This document shows positions 8,097 through 17,618 of a stretch of DNA of 51,805 bases, in pieces. How positions within the stretch are numbered: position 1 is the first letter of the stretch; every line of letters starts with the position of its first letter. The notes below the pieces were generated by a model, which was not told the DNA's origin, did not search any database, and saw nothing but the letters and a program-made list of their open reading frames with translations. A program made the translations under genes and the position numbers. The stretch comes from Kiritimatiellia bacterium (GTDB lineage: Bacteria; Verrucomicrobiota; Kiritimatiellia; JAAZAB01): contig JAQUMN010000006.1 of assembly GCA_028718125.1 (NCBI GenBank), forward strand, positions 1-51,805, written 5' to 3'.

Positions 8097-11000
8097 ATGA
8101 AACAACGAATTGCAGCAACCGTCTTGAGTATCGTCATGTCCTTGGGCCTCGGCCTGGAGGCGTCCGGCGAAAAAGCCAAATTGAAAGCGGGGATATTTGT
8201 GGGATCCGTGGCTGTCCCGGAAATCGTGCGCACTTTGACGGAACAGGGCATGGAGGTGGCGACCTTCACGGCCAAAGACGTTAGTGAAGGCAAAATCCAC
8301 CAATTTGACGTGCTGTTTTTCGGCGGCGGCTGGAACGGTTATGATTGGTTGGACTTGCCTGGGCGGATGCAATTGGTTGAATTTGTGCAGGCTCGCGGCG
8401 GGGGCGTGATTTTTTCCATGTTTCGCTGCGGTGTGGCAGCCCGGAGCAGTATCAGACCTTCCTTCCCGGAAATAGCCTGGGCATACAACAAAGTGAATGG
8501 GCCGGGGATAATTATCGCCGACACAAACCATCCTATCGTAAAAGGACTGCCTGAGAAGTTCATGGCTCCCTTCTGGGACCACGCGGTTATGCAGTTAGGG
8601 CCGGAGGGGACAATTATCGCGCGTGATACAAGTGACGAGATATCCATTGCCTGCGGGAAGGCGGGCAAAGGCCGTGTGGTGTTTATAGGCCCCTGGATCG
8701 GGATCGGCAGCGATGGGAAAGCGATTTATCCCCTGCCGCCTAACGACGCAAAGCTGCTCTTAAACAGCATCGGGTGGATAACGGCGAATGCCTCAAGGGA
8801 ACTCGGCGGGGATAACGCGATAAGCGCGGACATCAGATTGAAGGTGCTACGGAGGGAAAGAACTTGGGACTGGACCCATGATGAGCGGGGGTTTGACTCA
8901 AAGCCGGGCATCCTGGCCGCCGAGATGTTTGAAGAAAATGCGTTGTTGGATGATCTGTTGTACCGGATAAAGGGCATGCTTCCTTATGCGAGCGGCGAAT
9001 TGGCGAAAAGGGCATCCCAGTTGGCCGAGACACTCGCCGCGCTTACAAACCAGCTGAATGTTGTTTATGAACAGAAGAAGAAGGATAAGAAGGAAGAGAT
9101 CGGCGGAATGGGGGTGGCCGAGTTGGAGAAGACGCCGGAATGGACGGGAACAATTATTCCCACCCAAGAGGTCGAAGCATGCCGAAGAGAAACGGAGGAG
9201 TTTGAAAAGATCATGGGTCCGATAATAGCGCAGACGAAGAAAGAGAGCGCGGAATATGAGCGAAAGGAAGACTTGACAAAAGTGCCCGGGTTAATCGAGC
9301 AACTGGGCTGTGAAGACAAGACGTCAAGGGCGGCTGCGGCACTGGAATTGGGTAGGATTGGGGACCGGCGGGCAATCTCGGCGCTAGTCGCGGCTCTCAA
9401 AGACGGAGAATATCCTGTAAGAAGGAACGCCATATATGCCCTGTCTTGGATGCAGGCCAAGGAGGCGGTACCTGCTCTTTTAAAGGCGAGTGAAGACGCC
9501 AAAGACACCCTCACCCAGCGAAGGATCGTGCAGGCATTGGGCATGCTTGGCGATGATAAGGCGGAAGATTTCTTGATTGAGAAGCTTGCCGATAAGGATT
9601 ACCACACACGACAGAATGCGATTCTTTCACTTGGCTGGTTGAAGAGCAAAAAGGCGGCGCCTCAGCTCGCAAACAGAGTGGAAGTCGAAAACATCACACG
9701 GGAAGAACGGGCCTGTGTGGTTAGGGCGCTCGGTCATATTGGGGACGAGAACGTAATCCCCGTCCTGCAAAGCGCCGCCAAGAAATTCCATGAGAATTTG
9801 CACAGGACAGGAGGCATTGCGTACTACGACTATATTCCTGTGCAATTGCTCTGCGACCAGGCTACAAACGAAATAGGAACAGGAGGGAAAAGCGAAAAGG
9901 GAGTAAGCCAGCAGGATTTCTTGCGAAAAAAGGAACATTTCTATTGGCTCACTGGAAAATATAACGCCTTTCTGGGCAGATTCTTCATTTATGGGAGCCT
10001 GACTCCTATCCAAAGGTGTCAGGTCATCCGTCAAGCCGGTTATGCGGGTGTAACCGGTTTCATGGGATATACAGACGGCATTCTTGGCAGGGTCTTTGCG
10101 AAAGCGGAGCCTTCATGGGAGAAATATTCCGCCCATCTTGCGGAAGTTGAGGCGTATTTCCCCCTTTTTTCGGCGGAACACCAGATGGTTTTGTCTGAAT
10201 GGCGACGTAATGCAACCGCTATTTGCGATAAGGCGAGTTTTGAGTATGACATTATGAGAAGGGGAAACTATGAGTGTTTTGGCGGTTTCTGGTCCGAGGA
10301 GTGTCTCAGTTGGGCGTATGGCGCCCGGGAAGGTAAAGGATTTTTGAATGACGGAGAATTTCGAGCGTATTTAGGCGGGAAATACAACAGGAACGAGCTT
10401 GCCGGTTTCGGGATAAATAATATCGAAGCGGTTAAAATCCCGGCGATGAATGACGAAGGTCGAAAAGAGAAATTCCTGTTTGCGGAATATATGGAGTATG
10501 TTGCCGACAAGGGCGTGGATGAGTATGGCGAGACAGCCGAATGGCTCAAACAAATGAGGATGGGCACGGAACTACTTTTCAATTTGGGCGGTAGAAGCAG
10601 AGCCGGCGTCGGCAAGTCAACCTATATTTCAGGATACCCAAGACTTGGCTCGGTGCTTGGGAGCTATGGCCCCCAGAGTTACAGCGAGCACTCGTTCGGG
10701 AACAATTTCGATCTTGAATTGCACCTTGATGGAGAGATGCGTCCTGTCCATGGCCAGTTCTACACTCATCAGGCAGACGGGAACGCAAGAGTGGAAAGAG
10801 GGTATGCCTCAAGCCTTCTCCATGGCCAGTTCTTCTTTCAGATGAACTGGCAGTTCGCGCAGAAAAGGCCTTGGGCTTATATGAATGCATGGGAAAAAGG
10901 GCGAGGGGAAGCCGCGGAACGACAATTTCAAAAAGGCAAAGCGATAAGTGATTATCTGGTTGAAGCAGAGAGCCCCAAAGAGATTGCCCTTTTGTATTCA

Positions 11001-12032
11001 GGCCGAACAAGCACGTTGAGTTATGGCACGGGTTCGCCGGACAGTATTGGCGGCGGAAGGTGCCTTTTCCGTTACACCCAGAACCAGCAGGGGATATGGG
11101 AGGCGCTTGTACAGTCACATCTGCCGGTTGATATCCTGTGGCTGGAAACGTTGACGATGGAAAAGATCGGAAGATACAAAGTGGCGATTCTGTCGGACGC
11201 AAAATCTTTATCGTCAAGCGAAGTGCGCCTGTTAAAGGACTGGGTTGGAGTGGGCGGCGTTCTGATCTCAACCGCCGGCACGAGTCTGCATGATCAATGG
11301 GATATTTCTTTGACTAATTATGCTTTTTCGGATGTGTTTGGCGTGGATTACGCGAAGACAGAGATGCGGAACAAGGACGAGTTTCGGAGTTTCGTGGAGA
11401 GGGATATTAAGCCTGGGCAGGTGGATAAGATAAAGCTGGTTGATGATAAATATATGGGTTTTGCGCACGGGGAAAAGGCCGCTGAATACGAAAAGGCCAT
11501 GGGTTATGACGTTGTAAAAGTAACCCAGGGGAAATCTGTGGCCACCTGGGAAGACGGATCACCAGCCATAGTGGAAAACAGGTGCGGCAAGGGACTCTCG
11601 ATCTTTCTTGCGCCCATTTATCCCGGACTGAGCTATAAGAGCGTTAGATGGACCGTGGATCCGCTCTATTTTGAATACTGGGATGGGGCGAAGGAGTTGA
11701 TCGGCGCCACCGTTAAGCGAGGGCTTGAGTTCGCGCAGGCGGAATTACCCCTGGAAGTTGCGAACTGTCCGTTTTATGTGGAAGCGGCCTTAAGGATTCA
11801 GAAGAAACGGAACCGGGCTATGGTCCATCTGCTCAATATTGATTCCAAGGTAAATCTTGTCAGAGGTGTGGATGTGAAATTAAGGTTGGGTAAATCAATC
11901 GAGGATATTTACTATCCATACCCGACAAGGGAAAAAGTGAAATGGACTATTGCCGGAGACGACGTAAAATTCAAGGTAAGGGACTTTGACGTGCATGAGA
12001 TGATCGTCGTGGAATGGAAGCGCATTGAATAA
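8097..12032 (+). CDS. Secreted GATase/HEAT-repeat/glycosidase-like multidomain protein
   Basis: A 1311-residue protein starting at the ATG before a clear signal peptide (MKQRIAATVLSIVMSLGLG). Residues about 25-215 form a ThuA/GATase-like domain (FDVLFFGGGWNGYD, ARGGGVIFSM, NHPIVKGLP, GKGRVVFIGPW). A charged coiled coil follows to about 390, then four or five HEAT/PBS-lyase-type repeats (about 395-565; AAALELGRIGD, RNAIYALSWM, RQNAILSLGWL, VVRALGHIGD). A central region of about 400 residues is probably a TIM-barrel glycosidase. From about residue 1025 comes a second GATase-like trimerisation module and a WEDGSPAIV segment shared with the upstream protein. The substrate is unknown, and HEAT repeats within a secreted glycosidase are unusual. 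Confidence 0.6.
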   Translation: MKQRIAATVLSIVMSLGLGLEASGEKAKLKAGIFVGSVAVPEIVRTLTEQGMEVATFTAKDVSEGKIHQFDVLFFGGGWNGYDWLDLPGRMQLVEFVQARGGGVIFSMFRCGVAARSSIRPSFPEIAWAYNKVNGPGIIIADTNHPIVKGLPEKFMAPFWDHAVMQLGPEGTIIARDTSDEISIACGKAGKGRVVFIGPWIGIGSDGKAIYPLPPNDAKLLLNSIGWITANASRELGGDNAISADIRLKVLRRERTWDWTHDERGFDSKPGILAAEMFEENALLDDLLYRIKGMLPYASGELAKRASQLAETLAALTNQLNVVYEQKKKDKKEEIGGMGVAELEKTPEWTGTIIPTQEVEACRRETEEFEKIMGPIIAQTKKESAEYERKEDLTKVPGLIEQLGCEDKTSRAAAALELGRIGDRRAISALVAALKDGEYPVRRNAIYALSWMQAKEAVPALLKASEDAKDTLTQRRIVQALGMLGDDKAEDFLIEKLADKDYHTRQNAILSLGWLKSKKAAPQLANRVEVENITREERACVVRALGHIGDENVIPVLQSAAKKFHENLHRTGGIAYYDYIPVQLLCDQATNEIGTGGKSEKGVSQQDFLRKKEHFYWLTGKYNAFLGRFFIYGSLTPIQRCQVIRQAGYAGVTGFMGYTDGILGRVFAKAEPSWEKYSAHLAEVEAYFPLFSAEHQMVLSEWRRNATAICDKASFEYDIMRRGNYECFGGFWSEECLSWAYGAREGKGFLNDGEFRAYLGGKYNRNELAGFGINNIEAVKIPAMNDEGRKEKFLFAEYMEYVADKGVDEYGETAEWLKQMRMGTELLFNLGGRSRAGVGKSTYISGYPRLGSVLGSYGPQSYSEHSFGNNFDLELHLDGEMRPVHGQFYTHQADGNARVERGYASSLLHGQFFFQMNWQFAQKRPWAYMNAWEKGRGEAAERQFQKGKAISDYLVEAESPKEIALLYSGRTSTLSYGTGSPDSIGGGRCLFRYTQNQQGIWEALVQSHLPVDILWLETLTMEKIGRYKVAILSDAKSLSSSEVRLLKDWVGVGGVLISTAGTSLHDQWDISLTNYAFSDVFGVDYAKTEMRNKDEFRSFVERDIKPGQVDKIKLVDDKYMGFAHGEKAAEYEKAMGYDVVKVTQGKSVATWEDGSPAIVENRCGKGLSIFLAPIYPGLSYKSVRWTVDPLYFEYWDGAKELIGATVKRGLEFAQAELPLEVANCPFYVEAALRIQKKRNRAMVHLLNIDSKVNLVRGVDVKLRLGKSIEDIYYPYPTREKVKWTIAGDDVKFKVRDFDVHEMIVVEWKRIE

Positions 12033-12069
12033 ATAATTGCTGGAGAAAAGGGTGAGAAAGGGGCCTCCA

Positions 12070-13545
12070 ATGGAAACAATGAAGCGGCAAGGACTGGCAT
12101 CCATGGTGTGGTTGACGGTGGCGCTTTTCATGACAGGTTCCAGTCTCTATGGCTCGGCTTACACTAACAGCACTACCGTCTTTGTTCCGAATGACGGGGA
12201 CAGTCCCTACACATTGGCGGCCATTGCCGAAAATATCGGAGACATAAACGTATTCAGTTATGATGCGGCATCCCATATCGCCGTCTGTGCCCTGAATCTT
12301 TCCATTTCCGGAACCTTGTACATCGGGAAAACGGATGGTAGTGGCAACTATAATGCCGGTGGTAATGAGGAAAAGCTCAAGATGAAAGACTCAACCGTTC
12401 ACGTTATTACCATATATAGCAACGGAACACTGCTTGCCCGCGGCACACAGGGAACGTCCGGCGAGAGAAGGACAAGCACGGATACTTTAGCCAACGAAAT
12501 TACAACCACTACGCAGACATATCCATATACATTTAGAATTGTTTCACATAGCGGCGGCTTAATTAAGTTATATGATACAAAAGTCAGTTGGGCTGGAAGT
12601 GGATTTTGGGTCTACTCGGATTATGATATTGAACGATGTCAGTTCTATGCCTATGGACATTATGCGTATGGTGTTGAGTTCGATGCAGTTAACGCTACGA
12701 TAAAAACATTTCGTGACAACTATATAGGTTACACCACTGCAAACAACCGTTCAGCGTTATGCTGGAGAAGCGGGACGGGTGGAGTGCCGAAAGGCAACGT
12801 GGATATAATTAACTGCGAGTTTGAAAATGATCTGATTGACTATTACGCAATTGGGGTCAGGATCATCGACTGCAAGTTTAATAGTAGCAATGTGGCAACC
12901 ATCGTCAGTACGGCCATTTATCCAAGTAGAATGGAATACAGAAACTGCCAATTCTCTGCCGACAGACGTATTGCATTTGTCGGTGCAAATGCCAATTCCT
13001 GGTTAACATGCACATTCTATTTGGGTGGTCACATCGTCAAAAAGCAAAAGCCCGGCTTAAACGTGGATCTGGGAGATAACGATGTAATTATTGAAGAGAA
13101 AAGCAGCCCAACCAATCAGGCGGCCATCTACAAGTTTACCGGCGGCAGTTGGTCGTCGGGCACTAACCGCGCGAGCACGGGCACGGACGCAACCGGCTGG
13201 ACCCCTTCGCCCACCAATGAGGGTGCGATTCTGCTCACCGAGATGACTGTAACGTATCCTTCGAGTATCGTGTCCAATCAATATTATTACTACAACCTGA
13301 AAATTACGAATTGCCCCCGCGGCTACTTTAGCTACGATTATTACAGGGACTGTGGCAGTAACTATGTGACCTCAATAAGCAACGCTGTGGGGGCGGGCGA
13401 CAAATGCATGGGACCCAACTGGTTCAGGTCAAATTCGGCTGTTCCGAACCCGGAACCTCTGATAAACGAGCCCCCCACCAATGGGACCTGGCACATAGGG
13501 ATGGCACCGATCATCCCAAGCGGCATAATAGTTACAATCCATTAG
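12070..13545 (+). CDS. Secreted right-handed beta-helix-type protein
   Basis: A 491-residue exported protein. The N-terminus has two positively charged residues and a hydrophobic core (LASMVWLTVALFMTGSSLYGSA) ending in a plausible cleavage site. The mature part is rich in N, T, Y and G, with repeating short strands (YDIERCQFYAYG, NVDIINCEFEND, GVRIIDCKFNSS, RMEYRNCQFSAD). The recurrent x-I-x-x-C-x-F pattern is typical of parallel beta-helix surface or polysaccharide-binding proteins. No pectate-lyase catalytic motif is visible. I chose ATG 12070 rather than TTG 12037 because it sits directly before the signal peptide. It lies 37 nt after the HEAT/GATase gene. Confidence 0.55.
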   Translation: METMKRQGLASMVWLTVALFMTGSSLYGSAYTNSTTVFVPNDGDSPYTLAAIAENIGDINVFSYDAASHIAVCALNLSISGTLYIGKTDGSGNYNAGGNEEKLKMKDSTVHVITIYSNGTLLARGTQGTSGERRTSTDTLANEITTTTQTYPYTFRIVSHSGGLIKLYDTKVSWAGSGFWVYSDYDIERCQFYAYGHYAYGVEFDAVNATIKTFRDNYIGYTTANNRSALCWRSGTGGVPKGNVDIINCEFENDLIDYYAIGVRIIDCKFNSSNVATIVSTAIYPSRMEYRNCQFSADRRIAFVGANANSWLTCTFYLGGHIVKKQKPGLNVDLGDNDVIIEEKSSPTNQAAIYKFTGGSWSSGTNRASTGTDATGWTPSPTNEGAILLTEMTVTYPSSIVSNQYYYYNLKITNCPRGYFSYDYYRDCGSNYVTSISNAVGAGDKCMGPNWFRSNSAVPNPEPLINEPPTNGTWHIGMAPIIPSGIIVTIH

Positions 13546-13556
13546 GGGGGCTGTAA

Positions 13557-13775
13557 GCTATCCATCGGCTGCTCATTTATACCCACAATCACATGGTAGG
13601 GACGATGCCCAACATAAATTGCCTGACGAAGAAGAAGCTGCTGCAGTCTCATGAAAATCCCGGCAAATACCCCGATCTTGTCGTGAGGGTTACGGGCTAC
13701 TCGGCGTTTTTCGCATCCCTGTCAAAGGAATATCGCCAGCAGATCATTGACAGGTTTTTGATCAGGGCAGGATAA
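13557..13775 (+). pseudogene. C-terminal remnant of a glycyl radical enzyme
   Basis: The open frame encodes MVGTMPNINCLTKKKLLQ, then PGKYPDLVVRVTGYSAFF, then SLSKEYRQQIIDRF. This is the C-terminal glycyl-radical domain of the pyruvate-formate-lyase/diol-dehydratase superfamily. RVTGYSAFF is the radical loop with its glycine, and the spacing to N-x-x-x-x-x-x-L upstream and Q-x-x-I-I-x-R downstream is right. The full enzyme is about 800 residues; only the last ~60 remain and no activating enzyme is nearby. A stand-alone spare radical domain (GrcA type) is about twice as long. I read this as a gene end left by deletion. From the remnant to 14011 I see no other convincing gene; short frames there end quickly. 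Confidence 0.75.
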
Positions 13776-14011
13776 ACGAAGGGCAATCTATGAGTCCAAA
13801 GAAACACGAGGTCTCGGTGGTGCCGACAAAGTCTTTGCTGTCCGCCGTCTGAACAGCGCCGATCAAACCCATAACGACAAACAACCTATCAAGCGACGAA
13901 CTGCCAACACAATGAAAACACAACCAGACGGAACAGCGATGAATGGCGCCATATCGAAAACCGAACCGCAACTATTGCCCCCAATCCTTAAAAGTAGTTC
14001 CCAGAGGTTCC

Positions 14012-16060
14012 ATGAATAAAGTTAATCGTGCGCCCAAATTCATTATGTACTACCTTTTCCCTGTGGATTCCGTGCTCCGGCCAAAACAAGTCACCCCACA
14101 TACCGTGGATCGGAAAAAACTATGCCTTCCGAAAGATGACAACGTTCTCCAACGCATGCTTCACCTGTTTCATCCGCTTCCGTCCAAAACAATCGTCCGA
14201 GATTTGAAGCAAATGGGATTAAATGGATTGGCCTGTGTCGGCCTTGATGGCACGTGCCTGTCACTGGCCGAAATTCGTAGTCTTCGATATGTCGAGCTCA
14301 TCGAGGCTTGTCAAAAAGCGGGCTTAATGTTTATTCACGGATTTCCGTTTGCCGACACCTACGGCAACGAACTCAGCCAGCGTTACCCGCACATCAAACA
14401 GCGAACGTATGACGGCAAACATCCGTACGTCGGCTGGGACGAAAACAACGGCCATCCCACCCTTGATTATGGATCGGACGAATTCATTGCCTTCTGCAAG
14501 GAATCGGTCGACGCGCTCGACGAACTCGGGGTGCGGGTCATCGACTACGCGGAACCTGACCACTTTCCGTGGCTCGATAATGGTTATGGTGAATCCCTGG
14601 CCGCTGCCTGGAAACAGGCGAAGGGAAACGATCTTCCCCATCCGACGACCCTGGAACACCGGCAGTTCATGGAGGATCGCAATATTAAAGGCATCCGAGA
14701 AATCGGCAGATATGCCCGCCGAAAAGGTATGGCCGACCATCTGACGGCCAGTCCTCTCATGCATTTCCCCGCGCTTATCTGCCAGAATTACGGCAAGTAT
14801 AGTCGCATGACTGCCACGGAACTCTCGACAACGTATCATTTCTCGTTTGGCTATGGCGTTGTGGAGATGATGCGCGACAAAATGGACATGGCGGTACCCA
14901 CGGCCCGGCCGGATGGTGTTGGTTGTATCGAATCTAAGAGCATGCGGAGTTGGCAGGAGCGGCATGCCGTTTATATTGGCTGCGGCCAGGGGGTTCCGCT
15001 GGAACGGCTGGATGAAATATTAAACACGGCTGTTTTGCTTCATCAAATGGACTTGTTTTTCTGGGATTACGGCAATTTTCGAAATCAAAGTATGTACGGC
15101 CACAATCGGTTCGACGAGCCGTGCAATAAATACCGGGAGTTCCAACGACGCGTGCGGACAACCATCGACACCTATGGGCGCCTGCCGAAAGCATATCGGG
15201 AAGCGACCCCGACCCCGGACGCATTGGTTTATTATGCAAAAAACACAGATTATAGAAGGGCCATTAACAAGGAGGCGGACAAGTTGCCGGGTTGTTACTC
15301 TGCGTATGCCCTGGCGTTTAAATTGCAGGGGTCCGATATTCCCTTCCTGTTTGCCTATGATGAGTATCCGGATATTCTCCATGGGGATGCCAGGAAAGTC
15401 CCGATGATGATCATCGACGGCAATCAGGAACTGAGTTCCGCTTTTGCGGACGCAACGGTGAATTGGTTCGGAAAAGGAAAAATTATTTTTCTCAGCGGCA
15501 CTCTCTCCGGTGCCGGCAAGAATTTGGCCGGACAGCTGGCGGCCCAATCACCGGGTAATTTGGCGATGGATCCGATTGTTCTGGACGGGTTCCGCACTGG
15601 CGATTATTGCCACACACAATCCGCTTTGGATATTGGCGGCTGGCGTGTATTCGCCAAGTGGGCCGATAAGGGCCTGGCTTACATTATGGGAACGGCGGCG
15701 ACCGGGCTGCTCATCTATTCGCCGGTGTCAGCCTGTTTGTTGTACCAATCCGACCTGCGTCAGATTTGCCAGAAAGCATTGACGGTGGCCGGGCATCGGC
15801 CGGAAACCATCCAGGGGTCTATGCCTCGCGAGATAATGCGTTACCGCAATGGCGCCCGTCTGTTTCTGGCTATTAAAAATCATAGCGCGGCCATCGAGCC
15901 TATCGTCGTCACCCTGCCGTGGAAACCGACGGACTGCTATCCGCGTAAAGACGAACGAGCCCTGTCGCATAATGCCAACGGATATAAGCTGGATCTCAAT
16001 TTTCGTCCCAACGAAGTTCGCATTATTGAATTTGAGCACACTGCCGGGATGAGAAATTAA
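14012..16060 (+). CDS. Large glycosidase-like TIM-barrel protein, cytoplasmic
   Basis: A 682-residue protein without a signal peptide. The N-terminal ~370 residues look like a (beta/alpha)8 barrel of a putative glycoside hydrolase (LMFIHGFPFADTYG, a Y-A-E-P-D-H segment, VGWDENNG). Acidic residues at strand ends could be catalytic but cannot be assigned. The following ~200 residues contain FGKGKIIFLSGTLSGAG, similar to the flavodoxin/GATase-like module of beta-galactosidase-type enzymes, and a small beta domain closes the protein. I chose ATG 14012, with AGAGG about 8 nt upstream, over the in-frame position at 13943. The next gene follows 38 nt downstream in the same direction. The precise family is not recognised. 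Confidence 0.5.
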   Translation: MNKVNRAPKFIMYYLFPVDSVLRPKQVTPHTVDRKKLCLPKDDNVLQRMLHLFHPLPSKTIVRDLKQMGLNGLACVGLDGTCLSLAEIRSLRYVELIEACQKAGLMFIHGFPFADTYGNELSQRYPHIKQRTYDGKHPYVGWDENNGHPTLDYGSDEFIAFCKESVDALDELGVRVIDYAEPDHFPWLDNGYGESLAAAWKQAKGNDLPHPTTLEHRQFMEDRNIKGIREIGRYARRKGMADHLTASPLMHFPALICQNYGKYSRMTATELSTTYHFSFGYGVVEMMRDKMDMAVPTARPDGVGCIESKSMRSWQERHAVYIGCGQGVPLERLDEILNTAVLLHQMDLFFWDYGNFRNQSMYGHNRFDEPCNKYREFQRRVRTTIDTYGRLPKAYREATPTPDALVYYAKNTDYRRAINKEADKLPGCYSAYALAFKLQGSDIPFLFAYDEYPDILHGDARKVPMMIIDGNQELSSAFADATVNWFGKGKIIFLSGTLSGAGKNLAGQLAAQSPGNLAMDPIVLDGFRTGDYCHTQSALDIGGWRVFAKWADKGLAYIMGTAATGLLIYSPVSACLLYQSDLRQICQKALTVAGHRPETIQGSMPREIMRYRNGARLFLAIKNHSAAIEPIVVTLPWKPTDCYPRKDERALSHNANGYKLDLNFRPNEVRIIEFEHTAGMRN

Positions 16061-16098
16061 GCTTAGGTTGCGGGCATAGCCCACGAGGGGAGGATATA

Positions 16099-17586
16099 AT
16101 GGACAATATGAACAAGCAACGGTATCCCGGTCCACGCTGGGAAATTGTCATGGGCCAATATCGGGGTATAGAGGAATTTGCGGTCAATGAGCTTCAGCGG
16201 CTGATTCAGCAGTATCCCCCTTATGTGATTGGCGTTCAATCGGCGGCCCTGGTCAGACCAGACATAGACGCCCATTTGGTGTTGGTGGGGACCCCGGCTT
16301 CCAACCGATGGATTCGGGAACTGGTGCGCCGCAAACAAATCAGCATTCCTGCCCATCCCGAGGGATACCTGCTGGCGCGGGTGGAAGGATACTGGCGACC
16401 GGATCGGCGTTTGCTCGTGGTTGCCGGGCATGATGCCAAGGGCGTGCTCAATGGCGTGGTTGATTTTGGCGCTAAAATCCTGGGCCAATATGCGCTGCCG
16501 CCTGGTGAGCAGGACCGTCCGAAAGCCTTGGAGGGCATCCCGCTATTTTCCCGCTCCGGTCATCCGGCCATTGAAAATCGGGGGATTTGGAGTTGGGGTT
16601 ATGTGATTTATGATTACCGTCGGTTTCTCGATAATATGGCGCGGCTGAAACTGAATATGTTGGTCATGTGGAACGATTGCCCGCCGCACAATTTTCGACA
16701 AATCGTGGACTCTGCTCACGACCGTGGCATTCGGGTGATTGCCGGATTTCACTGGGGTTGGGGCAAGGTCGGCTTGGCTTTGAATAGCCGCCGGGACCGG
16801 GCCAAGGTCAAAGCTGAGGTTATCCGCAATTATGAAACGAATTACCGGGACACGAAAGTGGATGGCATTTATTTTCAAACCCTGACGGAGCACGAGGAGA
16901 CGACCTGTGGAGACCGGAGCGTGGCGGCGCTGGTATGCGACTGGGTCAATGAGATTGGCCGGGCTCTGCTGAAAATAAATCCCCGGCTTTATATTCAATT
17001 CGGATTGCATGCCACGTCGATCACGAAGTATTACCAGGATCTGGCGGAGTTGGATTCGCGGATTGCCATTATTTGGGAAGATGCCGGCGTGACTCCGTAT
17101 GCTTACAGTCCCACCCTCACGGTGGCCGCAGATGATTTGGTCGCGCGGCAATGGATTGGCGCTGCGGAGGGAACTTTGGCCTATTCCCTCAAACTGGCCA
17201 AGTTTCGCGGCCGCTGTGAGTTTGGTTTATGCGCCAAGGGCTTTTCGGCTATAAACTTTAGGGATGACTTTGAGCATCATGGTCCCTTTATTCTGGGCGA
17301 AAGGAGCAGCACGTTTATTCGACGACGTTCTGCGCAGCGGCAGGAGTATTGGGATTCCATTAATAGTCGCTGGATCAAATGCCTGCCCGCCGCGGCGCGG
17401 TTTTATCGGGAAGTCCGCAAGGCCGCCCATGGTCCAATGACGGTTGTGGCGTTGGTGGAAAACGGCCTGTTTGAACAGGCCATTCCTGCAGCCGTGGCTT
17501 TGTTTGCAGAAACGGTCTGGAATCCGCAAACCGACGAGGCTTCGCTTCTGGAAACAGCCCTGGCACCCTACTATAGGAACTACTGA
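16099..17586 (+). CDS. GH20/GH67-like glycosidase (beta-hexosaminidase-type N-domain plus barrel)
   Basis: A 495-residue cytoplasmic protein. Residues about 10-135 match the small alpha/beta domain preceding the barrel in GH20, GH67 and GH84 enzymes (PHLVLVGTP-like strand and AGHDAKGVLNGVVDFG near 109). Residues about 150 onward begin a barrel (ENRGIWSWGYVIYDYRRFLDNMARLKLNMLVMWND), typical of these families. The glutamates in FQTLTEHEET and IIWEDAG are candidate catalytic residues. Hexosaminidase, glucuronidase or an uncharacterised relative are all possible. An AGGGGAGGA ribosome site (16086-16094) precedes the ATG. It lies between two other glycosidase-type genes in one probable operon. Confidence 0.6.
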   Translation: MDNMNKQRYPGPRWEIVMGQYRGIEEFAVNELQRLIQQYPPYVIGVQSAALVRPDIDAHLVLVGTPASNRWIRELVRRKQISIPAHPEGYLLARVEGYWRPDRRLLVVAGHDAKGVLNGVVDFGAKILGQYALPPGEQDRPKALEGIPLFSRSGHPAIENRGIWSWGYVIYDYRRFLDNMARLKLNMLVMWNDCPPHNFRQIVDSAHDRGIRVIAGFHWGWGKVGLALNSRRDRAKVKAEVIRNYETNYRDTKVDGIYFQTLTEHEETTCGDRSVAALVCDWVNEIGRALLKINPRLYIQFGLHATSITKYYQDLAELDSRIAIIWEDAGVTPYAYSPTLTVAADDLVARQWIGAAEGTLAYSLKLAKFRGRCEFGLCAKGFSAINFRDDFEHHGPFILGERSSTFIRRRSAQRQEYWDSINSRWIKCLPAAARFYREVRKAAHGPMTVVALVENGLFEQAIPAAVALFAETVWNPQTDEASLLETALAPYYRNY

Positions 17587-17618
17587 GTCTTTTATCTAGA
17601 GTGAAGCGGGAGATATGC

